Shown: positions 36,555 through 45,671 of the stretch, one piece after another
Layout: each line of letters starts with the position of its first letter
Numbering within the stretch: the first letter of the stretch is position 1
Assembly: GCF_004348535.1 (NCBI RefSeq)
Contig: NZ_SMJX01000015.1
Location: 1 to 55,387, forward strand
Direction: 5' to 3'
Length of the DNA stretch: 55,387 bases
Origin: Actinomadura sp. KC216
Lineage (GTDB): Bacteria; Actinomycetota; Actinomycetes; Streptosporangiales; Streptosporangiaceae
Program-made: the position numbers and the translations under genes
Notes under the pieces: model-generated
The model's input: the letters and a program-made list of their open reading frames with translations, nothing else
What the model was told of the DNA's origin: nothing
Database searches by the model: none

Positions 36555-36861
36555 CGCGTCTGATAGTAGCTGACGTGGGGAAACTCTTCGGCGCTGCCGC
36601 ATGAGGATCGTTCGGCACGGCCATAGGTACGAGCGCTAGCCCTCCGCGGACGGCCGATCGGGAGACGATCGGGAGACGGCCAAGATCGGCCATCCTGCGC
36701 CGCTCGGCGAGCAGCTCGTTGAGGACCGGCACCGGGGACATCGGCGAGAGGGCGAACCGCTGGTCCAGGGTCGCCTCCCACAACCCCTGGAGCCGCCCGC
36801 GGAGCTGCTCGCGCATGACCGGGGAGACGTGGGCGTAGGTGCCGCCGATCGCCGCCCTCAT
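36547..36861 (-). pseudogene. C-terminal fragment of a site-specific tyrosine integrase
   Basis: About 100 codons match the C-terminal tail of actinobacterial tyrosine integrases: TYAHVSPVMREQLRGRLQGL, then LWEATLDQRFALSPMSPVPVLNELLAERR. The catalytic Tyr is present in TYAHV, but the rest of the catalytic domain (the R-H-R part) is gone, because the sequence upstream is unrelated. It ends eight bases inside the 3' end of the acyl-CoA dehydrogenase. It is evidence of past element integration near the tRNA-like sequences. Confidence 0.7.
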
Positions 36862-36879
36862 CAGCAGCCGCCCACCCAG

Positions 36880-37311
36880 CGCTGACCCCGCCGACCTGTT
36901 CCGCCCCCACTGCCGACACGACCCCGACCAGGCCACCCGCTGGCTCGGCTACCTCGCCACCTCCTCGACACCGTCCCACCCGAGACCTGGCCTGGTGGCG
37001 GCTCGCCGCCATCAGCCACACCCCCCTCAACCGCCTCGCCAGTCTCGCGTCCGGGCTCGCTGCCGGGCTCATGTTCGGGTTCGGGCTCGTGTTCGGGCTC
37101 GTGTTCGGGCAGCATCGTGCGTGGCCGGCGCATCTGGTCGCCACCTTCTGGCTGGCCCGGCAGCGGCGGCTGCCGCGGTCGGTTGATGGCATTCCTCGGC
37201 GACGCGCACCGTCTGGGCTTGCTGCGGACCGTCGGCCCGGTCTATCAATTCCGGCACGCTGAGTTCCACGACCACCTCGCCGCCGCTCGCACAGCGCAAG
37301 TGGGCCATTAG
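36880..37311 (+). pseudogene. Frameshifted C-terminus of a NACHT/STAND-type NTPase
   Basis: Three frames are needed to read one protein tail: HDPDQATRWLGYLAT, then AISHTPLNRLASLASG with a Gly/Phe/Leu membrane-like run (FGFGLVFGLVFG) and HLVATFWLARQRRLP, then LMAFLGDAHRLGLLRTVGPV and YQFRHAEFHDHLA. This order is typical of the C-terminal end of actinomycete NACHT proteins with transmembrane segments. The N-terminal NTPase is absent. The Phe-Gly-Leu run is coded by 12-base tandem repeats, a possible site of slippage. Confidence 0.65.
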
Positions 37312-37500
37312 GCGGGAAGACCGGGCGTGCCTGCGTGCCGGCTGAGGTGGCGCGTCATCAAGGTCATCGCGGCCCACGAGATGCGAGCTTCGCAATGCGC
37401 GGTCGTGCGCTCGTACTCCCGAACGACTCTGCGTGTGTTCATGAGCCAGCTGAACGATCTTTCGGCGACCAGCGGTGAGGCACCAGGCTGAACCCGACCG
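37308..37500 (-). pseudogene. C-terminal fragment of an IS5-type DDE transposase
   Basis: The minus strand reads VAERSFSWLMNTRRVVREYE and RTTAHCEARISWAAMTLMTRHL before a stop at 37308. This matches the conserved end of IS5-family transposases (V-V-E-R-T-F-x-W-L with R-x-x-x-x-Y-E), including the final catalytic Glu. The rest of the element and its inverted repeats are not seen. Its last bases abut the NACHT relic. Confidence 0.65.
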
Positions 37501-37591
37501 CGCCGGCGGGCCGCGCGACGATGGCCGAGTGGACGCTGGTGCTCTGGCCGTCAGGCACCTCCAGGCAGGCTCTCGCGGAGGGCGGTTCGCC

Positions 37592-40500
37592 CTACTTCGA
37601 AACACGGCCTAGGTGCAGGATGTTGGTGATGATGCGGTGTCCGGCGTGGTGATCGGTGGTCATGAGGGATTCGGGGTGGAACTGAACCGCCCAGCGGGGT
37701 GCGTGGCGGTGTTCGATGGCCATGACGACGCCGTCGTCGGTGGTGGCGGAGATCTCGTAGCAATCTGGCACCTGGACGGCGTGCAGGGAGTGGTAGCGGC
37801 CTGCGGTGAACTGGGCGGGCAGACCCGCCAGCAGGCGTCCGGAGTGGACGGTGATGTTGCCTGGCCGGCCATGGGCGGGTTGGGGCAGTGGCACCACGGT
37901 GCCGCCGCTGTGCTCGACCATCGCCTGCAGTCCCAGGCAAACGCCGAAAGCGGGCAGCCCGCGGGCGGTGATCTCGTCGAGCAGGTCCAGGCAGCCGTGG
38001 TCGCCAGGGCGGCCTGGACCGGGAGAGAGCACGACCAGGTCAGGGGCGAGTTCGTCGAGTGTCGCGGGGGGAAGTCCCGCGCGCAAGGTGGTCACATGCG
38101 CACCGGCCTGGCGGAAGTAGTCGGCCAGTGTGTGCACGAAGGAGTCGCTGTGGTCGATCAGCAGCACCCGCATCGGTGTCGCTTCGGTCTGCAGAGGCGG
38201 TTCGGGCTGGGTGGCGGGCGGGGCTCCGGTGAGGGTCTCCATCAACGCCTGGGCCTTGACCTGGGTCTCGCGCTCCTCGGCGTCGGGGTCGGAGTCGTGC
38301 AGCAGCGTGGCGCCCACGCGGACGGCGGCCAGCCCGTCGTGGATCTGTGCCGTGCGCAGGGTCAGGCCGCTGTCGAGGGTGCCGTCGAAGCGCAGGACGC
38401 CGACGGCACCGCCGTACCAGCGGCGGGGGGATTGCTCGTGGTCCTCGATGAACTGCATCGCGGCCCGCTTGGGGGCGCCGGTGACGGTGACGGCCCACAT
38501 GTGGGTGAGGAAGGCGTCCAGGGCGTCGAAGCCGGGCCGTAGCCGCCCCTGCACGTGGTCCACGGTGTGGATGAGGCGGGAGTACATCTCTATCTGGCGG
38601 CGGCCCAGGATCTGAACGCTGCCAGGGTCGCAGATGCGGGCCTTGTCGTTGCGGTCGACGTCGGTGCACATGGTCAGCTCCGACTCGTCCTTGCGGGAGT
38701 TGAGCAGGGCGCGGATGTGGTCGCTGTCCTCGACGGCGTCTCGGCCGCGGCGGACGGTGCCGGAGATGGGGCAGGTCTCGACCCACAGGCGGCCGTGGTC
38801 GTCGCGGGTGACCCGTACATACATCTCCGGGGAGGTCCCGGCCAGGTGCTCCACACCGCCCAGGTTGAACAACAGTTCGTAGGGCGCGGGGTTGCGGCGG
38901 CGCAATTTGCTGTAGAAGTCGCTCGCCGACGTGCAGGAGGCGTACATGACCTGGCTGGGCACCACTTCCACCAGGTCACCGCACATGAAACGCTCCTGGG
39001 CGGTGCGGACGATCTTGGCGTAGGCACCCTGCCCGGGCGGTGGTGGTAGCGCGGCGGGCCGGGCGGCCGGGCGGGTGCTGTCGCTGTCTCGGGGCAGACC
39101 GGCGGTGGTGGTGTCACCGACGGTGAAGTCGTAGCGGTAGCGGATCAGGCCGGACTCGTCCTCGACGTAGAGTTCATCGGGCAGGTGCAGCACCAGGTCG
39201 CGGTGGTCGTCGGGCCGCGGCAGCCGCAGGGCGATGGGCTCGAACCCGAACGCCAGGTCGTAGCCGAACGCGCCGTACAGCCCCAGGTGTGCGTCGTCGG
39301 GTGCGGCGAACGCTGCCAGCAGCGCGCGCAGAGCCGAGAAGACACCGGCCCGCCGACTGCGTTGCTCCTCCGGCAGGACGTCGTCGGGGGCCGGCACCGC
39401 CAGGGTGAGGGTGGAGGGGCTGGTGGAGATGAGGTGGCCGCTCGCCGACAGCGCCTGCGTGACGATCGGGAGCAGCACGCGTCCGCGTTCGTTGAGCGCC
39501 CGGACATCCATGCGGCGTGCGGCGGCGGTGACTTCCAGGCAGGGGGCCAGGTAGCCGATGCGCCAGCGGCGGTAGCGGCCCGGCTGCTGAACACTGGAGC
39601 CGAGAACGCCGCCGGGTCTTTCGTCCAGCGCCGCGGTGACCTGATCCAGCGCATGGTGGGGATAGGGCTGCGCGGTCCGTGTGATCTCCAGGCACCCCGG
39701 CGTGGTCCAGGTGTGGGAGGTGGCGGCTGCGGTGAGGTCAGCGCGCCGGTCCTGGGCGTAGGGTCGCCAGTGGGCCGCGCTGGCCTTCGGCGGGGTGGAA
39801 GCGGTGGGTTCTGTATGTCGGTGTCCGGTGAGCCGCCGTCCCGTCTGCAGGACCAGTTCGGTGGCCTGCTCCGGGTTGAGCCGCGGGTCGCACGCCGACA
39901 GGAAGTGCTGATGTACCTGGGCTTCGTCGACGGCGCCCGCACGGCCGCCGACGCATTCGGTCACGTTGTCGCATGTGACTTCCAGATGCAGTCCTCCGGG
40001 GTGGGAGCCGGCCCCGCGATGCGCTGCCAGCCATTGTTGGACCTCGGCGAGCATCGTGTCCAAGTGCCGGGTCTTGAGCCCAGCGGCCGTCGTGGTGGTG
40101 TTGGCGTGCATGGGGTCGCACACCCAGGTCACCGGGTGCCCGGCACGGGTCATCGCCTCGATCATCTCAGGGAGCAACCGGCCCACCTGGCGCGCTCCCA
40201 TCCGGGTGATCAGCGTGAGCCGGCCCGGCAGGCGCTCGGGGTCCAGTCTCTGGCAGAGGGCGACGACATCGTCGGCAGTGGTGGTGGGGCCAAGTTTGAC
40301 CGCCACCGGATTGGCGATGCCGCGCAGGTACTCCACGTGCGCTTGGTCGAGTCCTCGGGTGCGGTCGCCGATCCACAGCAGGTGGGCCGACGTCGAGTAC
40401 CAGGCGCGGGACTGGCCGTCGTAGCGGGTCAGGGCCTCCTCGAAGGGCAGCAGCAGTGCCTCGTGGGAGACGAACACATCGGTGGCCGCGCGGGTGTCGG

Positions 40501-41044
40501 CGCTGGCGCTGCGAGCGCGCAGCAGGGCCAGGGTGGCCGTGGCGCGGTGATAGCCCTCCACCAGCCGGTCGGGGTCGGGGTCGCGCGAGTCGGGTTCTGG
40601 GGCGTTGACCAGGTCGCCCCGATAGGTGGGCACGGTGAGCGGGCCGTCAGGCCCCGGCACCTTCTCGGTCGGCGACGATCGTGGTTTGGGGTATTGGCCC
40701 GCCATGCGGCCGATGGTGACCACCGGCAGTCCCGTGGCGGTCATCAGCCGGTCGGCCAGCGTTTCCACCAACTGGGCCCGGGCCTCCGTGCTGGCGGTCT
40801 CGGTGAAACGCTCTGCGCAGTCGCCTGCCTGGAGTATCAGCGCCCGGCCGCTGGCGACCTCGGCCAGTGCCGCGGTGAGCGCCCGGCACTCCTCCGGAGT
40901 CACCAAGGGCGGCAGTTGCAGCAGCCGCCGTTCGGCGTCCGCCACCGCGGCCGCATCGGGCCACTCTGGCTGCTGGGCGACAGGTTTATTCCGCCATGTG
41001 CCCGGCTGCCACCCGGGCACGATCGGTTTGTGTTCCATAGGCAT
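37592..41044 (-). CDS. Trifunctional fusion: class II DAHP synthase - TrpE - TrpG
   Basis: One 1150-codon frame holds three enzymes. Residues 1-~400 are a class II DAHP synthase (QQPEWPD, ILQAGDCAERF, RMAGQYPKPRS, WIGDRTRG, CDPMHANT, ACDPRLNPEQ). A Thr/Pro/Ala linker leads to TrpE (~430-930; CPISGTVRRGRD, TDVDRNDKARIC, VTGAPKRAAM, RRWYGGAVG), then TrpG (958-1150; Cys in GVCLGLQ ~1033, QFHPES). It would make DAHP from PEP and erythrose 4-phosphate and anthranilate from chorismate plus glutamine. TrpE-TrpG fusions are known; an N-terminal DAHP synthase is unusual to my knowledge. The ATG at 41044 follows AAGGAAACGG; 41038 is the alternative. Regulation by Trp cannot be read. Confidence 0.93.
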   Translation of the reverse strand: MPMEHKPIVPGWQPGTWRNKPVAQQPEWPDAAAVADAERRLLQLPPLVTPEECRALTAALAEVASGRALILQAGDCAERFTETASTEARAQLVETLADRLMTATGLPVVTIGRMAGQYPKPRSSPTEKVPGPDGPLTVPTYRGDLVNAPEPDSRDPDPDRLVEGYHRATATLALLRARSASADTRAATDVFVSHEALLLPFEEALTRYDGQSRAWYSTSAHLLWIGDRTRGLDQAHVEYLRGIANPVAVKLGPTTTADDVVALCQRLDPERLPGRLTLITRMGARQVGRLLPEMIEAMTRAGHPVTWVCDPMHANTTTTAAGLKTRHLDTMLAEVQQWLAAHRGAGSHPGGLHLEVTCDNVTECVGGRAGAVDEAQVHQHFLSACDPRLNPEQATELVLQTGRRLTGHRHTEPTASTPPKASAAHWRPYAQDRRADLTAAATSHTWTTPGCLEITRTAQPYPHHALDQVTAALDERPGGVLGSSVQQPGRYRRWRIGYLAPCLEVTAAARRMDVRALNERGRVLLPIVTQALSASGHLISTSPSTLTLAVPAPDDVLPEEQRSRRAGVFSALRALLAAFAAPDDAHLGLYGAFGYDLAFGFEPIALRLPRPDDHRDLVLHLPDELYVEDESGLIRYRYDFTVGDTTTAGLPRDSDSTRPAARPAALPPPPGQGAYAKIVRTAQERFMCGDLVEVVPSQVMYASCTSASDFYSKLRRRNPAPYELLFNLGGVEHLAGTSPEMYVRVTRDDHGRLWVETCPISGTVRRGRDAVEDSDHIRALLNSRKDESELTMCTDVDRNDKARICDPGSVQILGRRQIEMYSRLIHTVDHVQGRLRPGFDALDAFLTHMWAVTVTGAPKRAAMQFIEDHEQSPRRWYGGAVGVLRFDGTLDSGLTLRTAQIHDGLAAVRVGATLLHDSDPDAEERETQVKAQALMETLTGAPPATQPEPPLQTEATPMRVLLIDHSDSFVHTLADYFRQAGAHVTTLRAGLPPATLDELAPDLVVLSPGPGRPGDHGCLDLLDEITARGLPAFGVCLGLQAMVEHSGGTVVPLPQPAHGRPGNITVHSGRLLAGLPAQFTAGRYHSLHAVQVPDCYEISATTDDGVVMAIEHRHAPRWAVQFHPESLMTTDHHAGHRIITNILHLGRVSK

Positions 41045-41188
41045 GTCAGTGTCCGTTTCCTTTTTGAATCCCGGGGGCGGGCATGGCAAGCGGGTGCAAT
41101 CAGCCGCGATTCGTTCGTGCATTATTCGGCGACCGGTTAAGGGGTGAGGTGTATACCCGGGACAGCGCTTCCCATGTACGCTTAACGA

Positions 41189-42037
41189 ATGGAACCCGAT
41201 GATGTTGATGGTGCGTCGGATAAAGATGGGGAACGCTACGGCGAGCAGATCTTTGCGCACACGCGTGACAAGGAACGGGACCGCCTGGATGCGATCAGCC
41301 GCACCTATGACCCGGTCACTCACCAGCGCATCGGGGCGCTGGGCCTTCGACCCGGAATGCGGTTTCTGGACGCCGGGGCCGGCACCGGGGAACTGGCCTT
41401 GTGGCTGACCGCCCACGCCGCGCCCCGCGAGGTCGTCGTCCTGGACCGCAGCACGGTCTACCTCGACCCGCTCCGCGCACCGAACCTGCGTGTGGTAGCC
41501 GCCGACCTGACCGCCGAGGACCTGAGCGGCACGCTCGAACCGGCGAGCTTCGACCTGGTGCACGCCAGGTTCCTGCTCATGCACCTGCCCGAACGTGACC
41601 GGGTACTGCAACGGCTGGTGTCCTGGCTGGCCCCGGGCGGTGTCCTGCTGCTGGGCGACTCCGTCGACCTGACCACCCAGAGCAGCCGCGAACCGGCCGT
41701 GAGGGCCGCCTTCGCCGCCCTGTGGTCGGCCCTGCGGTCGACTATTGGCACCGACATCACCTGGGTCCGCGACTATCCAGCCCGGCTGACCTCGCTGGGA
41801 CTGATCGACCAGGGCCTCGACGTCTTCCTGCCCGCGATCGTTCCCGGGGCCCCCATCAGCCGGTTCTGGCAGCTGACCTTCGAGCAGACGCGCACGGAGA
41901 TGATCGCCACCGGCCTCGTGTCGGACAGTGAACTCCACCGTGCATCGACTCTGTTCGAGACACCGGGGTTCGCCGAACTGTCCCCCGGAATGATCTCCGC
42001 ATGGGCGCGCCGCCCGGACGCGAACAGCCTCCATTAA
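41189..42037 (+). CDS. Class I SAM-dependent methyltransferase beside the anthranilate genes
   Basis: The 282-aa protein has motif I FLDAGAGTGELALWL, acidic motif II VVLDRST, and the post-motif LAPGGVLLLGDSVDL, a Rossmann small-molecule methyltransferase. It is divergent from the DAHPS-TrpEG gene and 37 bases before the HAD gene on its own strand. A TACGCT box (41177-41182) would place transcription initiation at the ATG, so the mRNA may be leaderless. The substrate is unknown; tailoring of an anthranilate-derived compound is a reasonable but unproven idea. Confidence 0.85.
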   Translation: MEPDDVDGASDKDGERYGEQIFAHTRDKERDRLDAISRTYDPVTHQRIGALGLRPGMRFLDAGAGTGELALWLTAHAAPREVVVLDRSTVYLDPLRAPNLRVVAADLTAEDLSGTLEPASFDLVHARFLLMHLPERDRVLQRLVSWLAPGGVLLLGDSVDLTTQSSREPAVRAAFAALWSALRSTIGTDITWVRDYPARLTSLGLIDQGLDVFLPAIVPGAPISRFWQLTFEQTRTEMIATGLVSDSELHRASTLFETPGFAELSPGMISAWARRPDANSLH

Positions 42038-42074
42038 TAGCCTGAACGACCGTCCAGAATCGAGGTGAAAGGCG

Positions 42075-42815
42075 ATGTCCGAGACGACGGGCTCCACCCA
42101 AGTCGGTTATCGGATTCTGGTGCTCTGGGACATCGACCGCACTCTCATCGACGTCCAAGCAGTGGGCCTGCGGCTCTACAGCCAGGCATTTACCCAAGTC
42201 ACCGGCCAGACGATGGAACAGCACGCCGTGATCGACGGCCAAACCGACCCCGTCATCTTCCACCAGACCGCCCGCCTGCACGGCATCGACACCAACGTCG
42301 CCGACTTTCGCGGCTTCGCCGAAGCGCTGGCCGACCAGCACCGGCGACGGGCAGAGCAGATACGCCGTCAGGGGCGTGCGCTACCCGGCGCCGCCGCCGC
42401 CCTGGCCGCCGTCGCCCGGCTGCCGGGCGCCCTGCAGACGGTCGTCACCGGCAACGTGCGGCCGGTAGCGCAAATCAAGCTGACCGCCTTCGGTCTGCAC
42501 ACCCACATCGACTGGGCGGCGGGCGGTTTCGGCGACGACCACTCCGCCCGTGATGCCCTCGTCGCCCACGCCCTGCGGCACGCCCGGGAACGCGCCGAAC
42601 CACCCGACGCCGCGGTCCTGGTCGGCGACACCCCCGCCGATACCGCCGCCGCGCACGCCCACGACATACCCGCCCTGGCCGTGGCCACCGGCAGCAGCGG
42701 CCCGCACCAGTTGCGCGCAGCCGGCGCGGACGCCGTGCTCCCCGACCTCGCCGACACCCGGCAGGTCCTCCAACAGATCTGTGCCCTGGCCGCGCGCTCT
42801 GGCCAGCTGCGATAG
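42075..42815 (+). CDS. HAD-superfamily phosphatase-like hydrolase
   Basis: The 246-aa protein has HAD motif I DIDRTLID (the nucleophile Asp and acid/base Asp), motif II TVVTGN, and motif IV VLVGDTPADTAAA, with a helical cap between, as in phosphoglycolate-phosphatase-like enzymes. GAGGTGAAAGG precedes the ATG. It follows the methyltransferase and is convergent with trpD. With TrpD making a 5-phosphoribosyl adduct nearby, this enzyme could remove a sugar phosphate; this is inference from neighbours. Confidence 0.87.
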   Translation: MSETTGSTQVGYRILVLWDIDRTLIDVQAVGLRLYSQAFTQVTGQTMEQHAVIDGQTDPVIFHQTARLHGIDTNVADFRGFAEALADQHRRRAEQIRRQGRALPGAAAALAAVARLPGALQTVVTGNVRPVAQIKLTAFGLHTHIDWAAGGFGDDHSARDALVAHALRHARERAEPPDAAVLVGDTPADTAAAHAHDIPALAVATGSSGPHQLRAAGADAVLPDLADTRQVLQQICALAARSGQLR

Positions 42816-42831
42816 TGAGACGACCCGCCGG

Positions 42832-43851
42832 TCAGCCGGACGCCACCGCCTGCGATACCTCGATCCACTGATCGAGCGTCGCGGTCGCGCGGCCGCTGTC
42901 AATGGCCTCGGCCGCCAGCGCCATCCCCTCGCCCCAGTCCTCGCACCTTCCCGCCGCCCGCAGCGCCGCCGCCGTGTTGAGCAGCACCATGTCGCGCCGG
43001 GGCCCACCTTCACCGGCCAGCAGCCCCCGCACCAGATCAGCGCTCGGCCCGGGCGGGCCGCCCTCCAACTCCTGCAGGCCGGCAGGGGCCAGGCCCAGTC
43101 GCGCCGGGTCCAGCAGGTAGGGGTGCATGGAGCCGTCACGGACTTCCACCACACGCGCGGGAGCCGAGATGCTCAACTCATCCAGACCGTCCTGAGAGGA
43201 AAACACCAGCGCGCGCTCTGCTCCCAGTTTCAGCAGGACCTCGCTCAGCAAGGGAACCAGCGCCTGGTCGGGGACCCCGAGAATCCGGTAACGGGCCCAA
43301 GCCGGGCTGCACAACGGCCCCAGCAGATTGAACACCGTCCGCACGCCCAGCTCCTTGATCGGGTCCATCGCGTGCCGGAACGCCGGGTGGAACACCGTGG
43401 CCGACAAGAACACGATGCCGACCAACTCCAAGCACCGCGCCGCCTGCGCCGGTCGCAGGTCCGTGCGCACCCCGAGCGCCTCCAGCACATCAGCGCTGCC
43501 ACACTGGGAGGACACGCTGCGGCTACCGTGCTTGGCGACCCGCTGCCCGCACGCCGCAGCCACGATCGCCACCACCGTGGAGACATTGAAGGTGTTGTGC
43601 CCGTCGCCGCCGGTGCCGCACGTATCCAACACCTGGGAACTCCCCGAGAACGGCGCCGAAAACTCCATGACCGCCCGGGCCATGCACACGACCTCCGCCG
43701 GCGAGACCCCCTTAGCGGCCAGCCCCATCACCAGCCCACCGATCTGCACCGGTGACGCCTCACCGCGCATAATCGTGCACAGCGCGGCCGACGCCTCCTC
43801 CTCCGTCAACTCCTCACCGAGCGACAACCGGCTCAACGCCGCCTGCATCAC
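42832..43851 (-). CDS. trpD: Anthranilate phosphoribosyltransferase, specialised copy
   Basis: The 339-aa protein is full length and has DTCGTGGDGHNTFNVST (PRPP loop), DGLDELS (metal-binding Asp/Glu) and the N-terminal helical domain. It joins anthranilate and PRPP to give N-(5'-phosphoribosyl)-anthranilate. Two usual motifs differ: KHGNR is KHGSR (Asn to Ser) and the NPxRP/NLLGPL region reads NLLGPLCSPA. The substitutions suggest a copy relaxed from primary tryptophan synthesis or adapted to another acceptor. No other trp genes (trpC, trpF, trpB, trpA) are nearby. Confidence 0.93.
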   Translation of the reverse strand: MMQAALSRLSLGEELTEEEASAALCTIMRGEASPVQIGGLVMGLAAKGVSPAEVVCMARAVMEFSAPFSGSSQVLDTCGTGGDGHNTFNVSTVVAIVAAACGQRVAKHGSRSVSSQCGSADVLEALGVRTDLRPAQAARCLELVGIVFLSATVFHPAFRHAMDPIKELGVRTVFNLLGPLCSPAWARYRILGVPDQALVPLLSEVLLKLGAERALVFSSQDGLDELSISAPARVVEVRDGSMHPYLLDPARLGLAPAGLQELEGGPPGPSADLVRGLLAGEGGPRRDMVLLNTAAALRAAGRCEDWGEGMALAAEAIDSGRATATLDQWIEVSQAVASG

Positions 43852-44889
43852 AAAGTCCGCGTCACGTCGACCACCCTTCGGGAAGGGACGGCATCACCAG
43901 CCCCAGGCTAAACAGCCCACCCCACGACGCGATGCCGCCTCACCGACAGAAGAGGATTACCCCCGCGACCGGCAAAGCCGAGTCCCTCAAGATGCAGTCG
44001 AAGGCCGAAGAGCTCCCGTGGTCTTCGTCCACCGGTGATTCCGCTGAAGGATGGTGAGCGTCGGCAACACGCCGACGGGCACTCCGGTGCCCAGGGCTTT
44101 CAGTGGCGCAGCACGCGCTGGTCACCGCAACACGGACCGCCCCCGCCAAAAGCGATCGGTGTTCCCGCCGACCACCTCATCGAGACCGTCACCCTGGAAC
44201 CAGTCACCGCCGTCGCCCTCGGCAAGTCTTCGACCAGCGTCACGACACGCTCCCGCTGCTGGGCCAATCCACACCGCCTGGTGGTTTACGCCATTGGCAT
44301 GAGCATCAGCGGGATGAGTCGCGACGATCTGCTGCGCAACATGAGCTATGGGGAGACGGATAGTTTGAGGGCGCCACACCCCAGCGCGGTACAGCGGGCT
44401 CCATCAGGGCACACTCTGATCAGTGGGTTCCGCGTAAACGGTCGAGCAAACTTGGCGACTCAGTCCTTCCCCACCCTCGGCACCAACTGGAAGGGCGCCT
44501 CAAAGGACCAAATAGACCCCAGCCCTTGTACCCATCACAGCGCTTGCCATTTCGCTGAAGACCGACTTGCCCGGCATTGGCACTGTTCAACGCTTTATTC
44601 GACATTCTACCAGCTCCGAGGAAGCACACCCCCTCACCAGCCCACCCTGCGGCCAGGGCTGCCGACCGTCAACCGGTGGCCGTTCCTAAGCTGATTGCGA
44701 AAACGTGCGTTCTTGCACCCGCCTTGGGCCCCGCAGTGGCTGACCGGCCAAACGGTTCAGCATCCACAGCCCCTGCCCGCTGTGGACCAGGGAAAGGTCC
44801 TGCTGAGGCTTGCTGTGTAAAGCCGTGCGCCGTTGGTCCCTTATTTCCGGGCAGAACGCTACCTGGCTATATCAATCCAGTCGCAAACT
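43852..44889. other. Gene-free stretch, lower GC
   Basis: No reading frame here looks protein-like; the longest (219 codons at 44035) has no recognisable composition or motif. Two small hairpins stand at 44059-44083 (CGTCGGC/GCCGACG, then GGCAC/GTGCC). The base composition is more AT-rich than in the flanks, suggesting decayed acquired DNA. The promoter of trpD should lie at the left edge. Confidence 0.5.
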
Positions 44890-45671
44890 TCAAGATCCTG
44901 AGTTGGGCTGACTTGTGCCCTCGTCGATCGCGGCATCGTAGAAGGCGTCGGCGAGCAGCCGCTGCACGAGCCCCTGCACGAACTCCCGGACCTGGGACTC
45001 GGCGAACGACTCAGCGCCGAAGAGGTCATTCATCTTGTCGATGACGACCTGGAGCGCGACGTACTTCGGCTCCCTCTTGGTGCCGGTGCCTGCTGCGCTG
45101 ATCCCCTTCAGCGCGCCGTCTCCAGTCAGCGAGATGTCGACGGCGATCTTCTTGGTGTGCTTCACCCCGACCAAGACCACGTCCGAGAGGTCGACCTCAG
45201 CGCTCCAGGGGGACTCGGCGATGACCTTCTCCAGGAGCCGGAGGAAGATTGCGAGCATCTCCATGTACGGGTCGCCGTAGTCGACGATCTGGCTCATGAA
45301 GTCATACAGCCGAACGTAGGTGGAGACGTCTTTGCGGAAGAGGTCGAGGCGTTGAGCATGACCTTGTCCTCAGCCTCGATCGCTGCCGCGTAGCGACGCC
45401 GGAAGTCGTGCTGGGCCAGGCTGATCGCCGCGGAGAGAGCGTTGTTGCCCTTGCGGGTGACCCACAGCTCGGCGACCTGGCGGACCTGCTCCTCGGTGTA
45501 GATCCGGCTCTGGGCGAGCTTGTTGGCGAGGTGGACGACGATGTACGGGTCGGTCTCGGTCTCCAGGGTGGCGTTGGTGAAGTATGGGTACTCAAAGGGC
45601 GCGCTCACGCCGACAGGGCCTGGCTCGTACGGGTGAGGGCCGGTAATATGGCGCGCTATGCTTTGCGGCAA
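44890..45671 (-). pseudogene. Frameshifted C-terminus of a type I restriction enzyme HsdR subunit
   Basis: Two frames read one HsdR-type C-terminal helical domain: first YIVVHLANKLAQSRIYTEEQ and ELWVTRKGNNALSAAISLAQ, then, after a shift near 45345, LDLFRKDVSTYVRLYDFMSQ, DPYMEMLAIFLRLLEKVI and DVVLVGVKHTKKIAVDI. The nuclease and translocase domains and the HsdM/HsdS genes are absent. Only about 250 of more than 1000 residues remain, so this is a relic and not an active restriction system. Confidence 0.7.

Noticed and set aside
37076..37110. Short 12-base tandem repeats
   Set aside because: They encode the Phe-Gly-Leu membrane run of the NACHT relic and are explained as coding repeats; too few units for a separate repeat or CRISPR call.
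41045..42097. Upstream extension of the DAHPS-TrpEG frame by 351 codons
   Set aside because: It reads antisense to the divergent methyltransferase and has no protein-like features; a ribosome-binding site precedes the ATG at 41044.
44035..44694. 219-codon plus-strand frame in the gene-free stretch
   Set aside because: No recognisable motif, erratic composition and no ribosome-binding site at its start.
44890..45671. Possible active type I restriction system
   Set aside because: Only a frameshifted HsdR C-terminus is present, without HsdM or HsdS.
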